NCBI GenBank assembly: GCA_002270565.1
Contig: NQMI01000167.1
Span: 1 to 64,000 of the forward strand
Length of the DNA stretch: 64,000 nt
From: Stenocarpella maydis
Lineage: Eukaryota > Ascomycota > Sordariomycetes > Diaporthales > Diaporthaceae
Direction: 5' to 3'
This document shows, in pieces, positions 59,733-64,000 of this stretch. Numbering within the stretch: position 1 is the stretch's first letter; each line of letters starts with the position of its first letter. A program made the position numbers and the translations under genes. The notes beneath the pieces were generated by a model. It was not told the origin of the DNA and did not search any database. It saw nothing but the letters and a program-made list of their open reading frames with translations.

Positions 59733-60242
59733 ATGGCGCCGACGCTGTGCAAGTACGACAGCTTCACGGATCGCTTCGATACCGTCGCCAACGCGCTCAA
59801 GGTAAGGCCTTGATTTCTAGGATAACTAGTCCTCTCCGTGGCGAACAACCAACAGTCAACTGACACAGAACAACGTGAGCAGGTGAGCAAGCTATTGGTA
59901 CGCAGCGCTTTTGACTCAGAAGAATGGGTCAATCGCATCGCCTCAAACCCGGAAGGGGGGCTGCAACTCAAAAAGCAGAACATGAAGATCAATTCTGGCA
60001 AGGGCCAGAAGATCAAGTTCGAGAGGCTACCACAATAGGTCTCCAGATCTCGGGTGCCCTGGACAAGAGCCTGCCAAAGAGAGGTCCGGCAGAAGACGGC
60101 TCCTGTCCGAGGAAGAGGCGGTAATGTCACTGGTACACCGCGAAAGCCTCTGAGTGGAACTCGATCTGTCAACCAGAGGGTTGACGCTCCCCTAGAAACT
60201 TCCAAGCATCCACGGCCTCTTTCTTGTCAACCAAAGGGTTGA
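59613..60242. repeat. Four copies of a 16-bp inverted repeat TCRACC-ANAG-GGTYGA
   Basis: Positions 59613-59628, 59675-59690, 60169-60184 and 60227-60242. Arms TCAACC/GGTTGA (three copies) or TCGACC/GGTCGA (one), with loops ACAG, ATAG, AGAG, AAAG: the same loop with all four bases at its second position. Confidence 0.8.
59733..60038 (+). CDS. Candidate small two-exon gene, unknown function
   Basis: ATG at 59733, exon 1 to 59801, a 54-nt intron (GTAAGG donor, TAACT branch-like, CAACAG acceptor), exon 2 from 59856 to TAG at 60036-60038; both phase 0, giving 83 aa. The predicted protein is soluble and charged: MAPTLCKYDSFTDRFDTVAN, then STDTEQREQVSKLLVRSAFD, SEEWVNRIASNPEGGLQ, ending in a lysine-rich tail (KKQNMKINSGKGQKIKFERL). 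It is not recognised. Support is the clean splice site and protein-like composition only. It lies between the second and third copies of the TCRACCANAGGGTYGA repeat. Confidence 0.4.
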
Positions 60243-61451
60243 TCAAACCCTGGGGCAGCTCATGAGCCCGCAAGACTCTGGTCGGTCGGAAGAAGACTGC
60301 GTCCAGCAAGGTAGCTGCTGGTCGCAAGAAGACCAAGAGCAAACATCCCCCTTCGCGCCCGGAGTGATCTGCCCAGGTTGCTGGACCAAGCTTGCCCTCC
60401 ACCGGACGCTCTCCGCATGCAATGCGTCCCTCTACGCCACCAACATCGACATGGGGGGCTCGGCCTCGAGCGCAACAACTGATGAGCTGGGCGGCACGAC
60501 CACAGCTGGTCCGAAAATTTTCAGGAAGAAATACGATAAGCTCATCAAGGAGATGCCCGCCTTGGTTTGCCTATGTGTTCAAGGCATCAGGCGCATTGGC
60601 TCCGGAGGGAGCCCACTGGGCGTGTTGGTAAGTTCCTTCTCAAGAAGATGAACACACTGAGAATTCCAACACTCGCAAACCGCTACCCCAGAGGGAACCA
60701 TCTGACGCAGAGGCGGATTGCCAGCAGGCTGCTAGAAACTTATCTACAAGGAATACGGCTAGTAGGGGGTTCTCAACAGCAGTCACCGAAGAGAGAGGAG
60801 CCATGCTGACATTGACATTGCTCTTCGCATACCAATGGAGAATGGCCAGCCATGGGGTACGCATCAGAAGGATCCACCCGCCATCTCTGGTTATCATGTC
60901 TGGTTCCCATATTGATCACTGGCATGTAGTGAAGATGGGACGACCGGCGGATCTGGCTTGGGCTGGAAAATTGTAAAACGCTACACCTCTGCAGGCCAAT
61001 CTCCCTTTTTTCTCCTTTGGTTCTTCTCACAAGCTACGGGAACTTGAACCCAGAGACATCGACGAAATATAAGAGTTACACTAAAAACCGTGGTGAGAAC
61101 TCTTGACAAAGTACAGGTATGTGTGCTGGACCCCTTCTATGATTAACTTGATGGCAGCCTCCTCCTTCTTGTCACACAACAACATTTCAGGCATTACCAG
61201 ACACTGAAACATACCCTGAAATGGATATAAATTGACGGCTCTGCTCCTGAGAACCGCTATTTATACTCAACCACCCCCTTCCCAACCTCTTGTTTCATCT
61301 ACTAAGCCCCTACCTATATGTTGGCCCTGGCACAAGCAACAGCAGAGCAACACTCAGTTATAAACATAACAATCAGCTAAGAGCAGCAACAGCCCTCAGC
61401 TCCCTGTCAGAGAGTCAACCGAGCAAGGCCAACGCAATCACTCGATTCAAG
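60039..61451. other. Region without a confident gene; some protein-like frames
   Basis: Frames such as ARKTLVGRKKTASSKVAAG (about 60268-60369) and FRKKYDKLIKEMPALV (about 60520) look protein-like but cannot be linked by consistent splice sites. A GTAAGT at 60629 could be a donor. Either a multi-exon gene I could not assemble or a decayed one. Confidence 0.35.
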
Positions 61452-62191
61452 ATGCCTCGACGAACGATCGCGGAGCGTGCCGCTGCGGGTGAGATCCTGA
61501 GCGCCCAGGGCCTGACCCAAGCAGAGCAGGACGAGCTGCTCCTCTGGGCAAGGGGTCAAGACCCACCGATGCCATACATTCAGATCCGCCGCCAATTCGG
61601 CTTCACTGTGACCGCCGCGACCCTGCGCGGCCGGTACTTGAACGCCAGCAGAGGTCGCCTGCCCCGTGTGCCGACATTCGCCGCCACAGATGTGAGTTTA
61701 TACAGACTCTTCTCCCCCCACACTACACTTGCGACATCGCCGACAATACAACACAATTCCCCTTGCCCCAATCCCCGCGGCCCTCAGCCGAGAGGGAAAG
61801 GAGCTGACCGCATCTGCTCCACGACTAGGACCGCCTCCTCCTACGTGCCGTCGACAACTTCGCGACGGGCCCGCTCGACCAGCCCAGGAGCTTGGACGGC
61901 ATCTGGAAGGCGGTGCGAAGGTACATCGGCGAGAACGGCGGCTCCACCACCGCCGGCAAGAACAAGCTCAAGGCGCGGTGGCACGCGCTGCGCGCCCAGG
62001 CTGCCCAGAACCGGCGCCGGGGACGCCTTGCAGCGCCCCGGCGGGAGTCGACGCACCACGCCGGCCTCACCTGGGGGCACTACGATTCTCTCTCAGAGGA
62101 CGAGCTCAGGGAGGCTGGGCTCACCGAGGCAGAGATACAGGAGCGGCTCAAGGCGGCCAAGAAGACATACCAAAGGGGTCGGAAAGGTTAA
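61452..62191 (+). CDS. Small Myb/SANT-like DNA-binding protein
   Basis: Two exons (61452-61691, 61829-62191) joined in phase 0 (GAT|GTGAGT, ACTAG|GAC), 200 aa. Start MPRRTIAERAAAGEILSAQG. The first helical module has DELLLWARGQDPPMPYIQIR and RQFGFTVTAATLRGRYLNAS, a helix-turn-helix-like unit of a family common in filamentous ascomycetes. The second module, DRLLLRAVDNF...DGIWKAVRRYIGENGG...KARWHALR, has the spaced aromatic pattern of a Myb/SANT domain. The tail is Glu/Lys-rich. A likely nuclear DNA-binding protein; targets unknown. The ATG lies in an ATTCAAGATG context and an in-frame upstream ATG (61290) would add a non-conserved leader. Confidence 0.75.
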
Positions 62192-62342
62192 GTGTGCTCT
62201 TGCGCCACGGGGGCGGAGGTAGGAGGAGAGGGATGGGAGGGACCGGAGGGGCAATACAAACTTGATACTAAAGAGACTCGCGAATACTCTGCTGCCGAGG
62301 AAAACAGACACAGTCAGCAAGCACCACAGCTGTATTCCCTTC

Positions 62343-63448
62343 TTAACCATCCCGTGCACCGCACCCAATCCTCCCCAGGACATCCCACAGCTGCCCCGGG
62401 TCCTCCCGCAGGGCATTCCACTCAGCCTCGCTCTTGACCAGCGCGGTGCCCGCGAGCACGGTCCCGTTGAGCGCCAGCCGCCCGACCTCCCTCCCGTCCC
62501 GGGACCGGACGGCGCCCCCCTCCGCCGCGCGCGGGCACACCACCAGGGAGGTCAGCGTCATCCCGAGGTTGTAGCTGATCCTCGCGGGGGCGCCCCCGGC
62601 CGCCGCGCCGTCCCCCAGGTCCCCCGCGCCCACCGCCACCCCCGCCGCGGCGCACGCCTCGCGGTACAGCCTGAGTAGGCAGACCGCAGGGCCTCTGGCG
62701 CGGCGTCGCCCGCTATCCGCTCCGCAAGGTTGGGCCAGCGGCCCCGCCCGCCCCGCCCGCCGTCCGCGGCGAGGCGGTCGGGAGCCCGTCCAGCCCGCGC
62801 CGTCCTCCTCCTCCTCCTCCTCCTCCTCCTCCGGCAGCCCCTCGCGCATCCTGTCCACCGGCAGGAGTGCAGGTGCCTGTGCGGCTGGCTGGCGCCGCTG
62901 TGCTCGCCCGAGTTGAAGAAGACAAAGAGCCCCCCGTCCCTGCCGCCCCCGTGCCCGTGCCCGTGGTACGCCCGCACGCACGCGTGCGCCGCGGCCAGGT
63001 CGTCCGCCCCCAGGAGGTGTGTCTGCTGCTTGAACGTGCGCGTGACCAGGATGGAGTGTTCCGGGACCACGGCGAACTTGTTCAGCACGAGGCGGTGGCG
63101 CGGCCCGATGTCCGCGACCAGGGCCGCGGGCGGCGGGTTCTCGAACGGGTTGAGGTGCTTCGCCGCCTTGTTGCCCTCGCCGTTGCTGGCTGGTGGGGGG
63201 CCTTTGGGCTTGTTGGCCAGGGACGGCGAGAACCGGAGTTGGAACTGAAGGGGGTGTTAGCAGTTCTGACAAGATGGCCTGCGAGAGTTTGGTGGTGGGA
63301 CTGCTCCGGGAGTATTTACTGGGACTGATCCCAGCTTTAGGACGGCGACCTGTGTAGGATAGAAGTTGACATCGCCGTTGGCCCTGGCAGCGTTGAATCT
63401 GGCCGCCACCAGCCCCGGGAGATCGGCCGGGACCTTGATGTCCGACAT
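62343..63448 (-). pseudogene. ATP adenylyltransferase (Ap4A phosphorylase, APA1/APA2 family), apparently frameshifted
   Basis: The intact enzyme splits diadenosine tetraphosphate to ADP and ATP. Exon 1 (63448-63320) encodes MSDIKVPADLPGLVAARF..., and joins in phase to exon 2 from 63244: FQLRFSPSLANKPKG, LVLNKFAVVPEHSILVTRTF, FVFFNSGEHSGASQPHRHL. The HIT-type active-site block is then broken: the expected HLQFLPVDRMREGL needs a frame change at about 62866-62870, apparently one missing base. A second change of frame is needed between about 62745 and 62815 next to a (GAG)n tract to reach DRLAADGG...WPNLAERIAG...EALRSAY, and a third at about 62672-62677 (TAC|TCAGG, one base short) to reach LRLYREACAAAGVAVG, SYNLGMTLTSLVV and the end. 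All three lie in GC-rich sequence, so either a real pseudogene or base-calling errors; the rest is well conserved. Confidence 0.8.
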
Positions 63449-63793
63449 CCTGGCATGTAGCATCCGCCTGTAAGCGTGATCGGAGGCTGCGATAGAGGCA
63501 GTCGAGGCTGCTTGACGCCGCTCTGTGTAGGGTGAGCGACCGCGTGATGGTCAAGTCAAAGATGCAGTCCAGCATGTTCCGGGGTATGACGTAATCAGGG
63601 GCACGCCTGGAGCAGGGACTGAGCCTTTACGAGGTTGCAGAGAACATGAGGACATGGCGAAAGAGGGCAGGCAGCAACGAATTGAACAGCAAGGCCTGGT
63701 ATTATTATGGGCACTCGCGGTATCTCCCGCATGCGTATTCTCTCTCCAGTACATATTCTCTATCCATAACATGGGCAACCTTCCCGGCCTTGT
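63449..63793. other. Intergenic between two minus-strand genes
   Basis: Promoter of the Ap4A phosphorylase-type gene and 3' flank of the next gene; nothing recognisable. Confidence 0.5.
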
Positions 63794-64000
63794 CTATATG
63801 CCAGGGAGGCCAACCAGGGCTCTCAAAGGCGGCGCAACTCTTGGGAGGATGTAGATGGCGTACAGGCCTGCAGAGGCGACCAGAAGCCCGGTAAGCTGTG
63901 ATAAAAAGGTCAGCATGAAAGGCGCACAGGGGAACAGGGTGGCAGCCATACCTTCTCGATCCACGTGTGGAAGAAGATGGCCGTCATGAGGATCATCCAC
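63794..64000 (-). CDS. C-terminal end of a membrane protein, partial
   Basis: The gene runs off the right edge. Two exons are visible: 64000-63952 (WMILMTAIFFHTWIEK, frame set by the join) and 63895-63794 (LTGLLVASAGLYAIYILPRV, then APPLRALVGLPGI-stop), joined in phase over a 56-nt intron (AAG|GTATGG to ATCACAG|CTT). Two hydrophobic segments suggest a multi-pass membrane protein. The family cannot be told from 49 residues. Confidence 0.65.
   Translation of the reverse strand: MDDPHDGHLLPHVDREGMAATLFPCAPFMLTFLSQLTGLLVASAGLYAIYILPRVAPPLRALVGLPGI

Noticed and set aside
62343..63575. 410-codon single reading frame over the Ap4A phosphorylase region
   Set aside because: Only its last third is in the family frame; the rest is a Gly/Arg/Ala-rich off-frame reading. 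The real blocks alternate between frames.

Overview
The window looks like a gene-rich piece of a filamentous ascomycete chromosome (Pezizomycotina, most likely a Sordariomycete). Genes are split by short introns (mostly 50-110 nt) with GTAAGT-type donors and CTAAC branch sites. The set includes a Zn2Cys6 regulator, a PTH11-like receptor, a LaeA-like methyltransferase, a quelling-type RNA-dependent RNA polymerase and secreted plant-biomass enzymes. One DNA transposon is AT-rich and stripped of ORFs in a way that fits repeat-induced point mutation (RIP). All gene models were assembled by eye from reading frames, splice sites and phase; no search was run.

Layout. 0-4.1 kb: an aspartic protease, then a degenerate 1.73-kb TA-flanked inverted-repeat transposon. 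4.4-12.5 kb: an RNA-dependent RNA polymerase and a seven-exon Zn2Cys6 transcription factor, divergently transcribed. 12.5-15.7 kb: no gene seen. 15.7-25.9 kb: a Cel3B-type GH3 beta-glucosidase, C-14 sterol reductase (erg24), a PTH11-like seven-helix protein and an MRH/ATG27-type sorting receptor. 26.1-35.5 kb: a six-hairpin glycosidase with a discoidin-like tail, an RNase H-like protein, a GPI-type GH128 glucanase and a LaeA-like methyltransferase. 35.5-42.6 kb: a decayed zone with a GMC oxidoreductase pseudogene, a reconstructed three-exon small secreted SnoaL-like gene and a protein-kinase relic. 42.6-54.6 kb: an AA9 lytic polysaccharide monooxygenase (LPMO), a second GH3 beta-glucosidase, a class 3 lipase and an F-box/WD40 protein. 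54.6-64 kb: mostly non-coding sequence, a candidate tiny gene, a Myb-like protein, an Ap4A phosphorylase-type gene broken by apparent frameshifts, and the 3' end of a membrane-protein gene.

How they fit together. Eight genes encode proteins with clear secretion signals, and five of these plausibly act on plant or fungal polysaccharides: two GH3, AA9, GH128 and the six-hairpin enzyme. AA9 and the second GH3 are adjacent and could act in sequence on cellulose (chain cleavage, then cello-oligosaccharide hydrolysis). There is no backbone gene of a secondary-metabolite cluster. The RNA polymerase beside a RIP-like element puts a silencing gene next to a silenced repeat, but nothing in the sequence shows a functional link. 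I found no CRISPR array, rRNA or tRNA.
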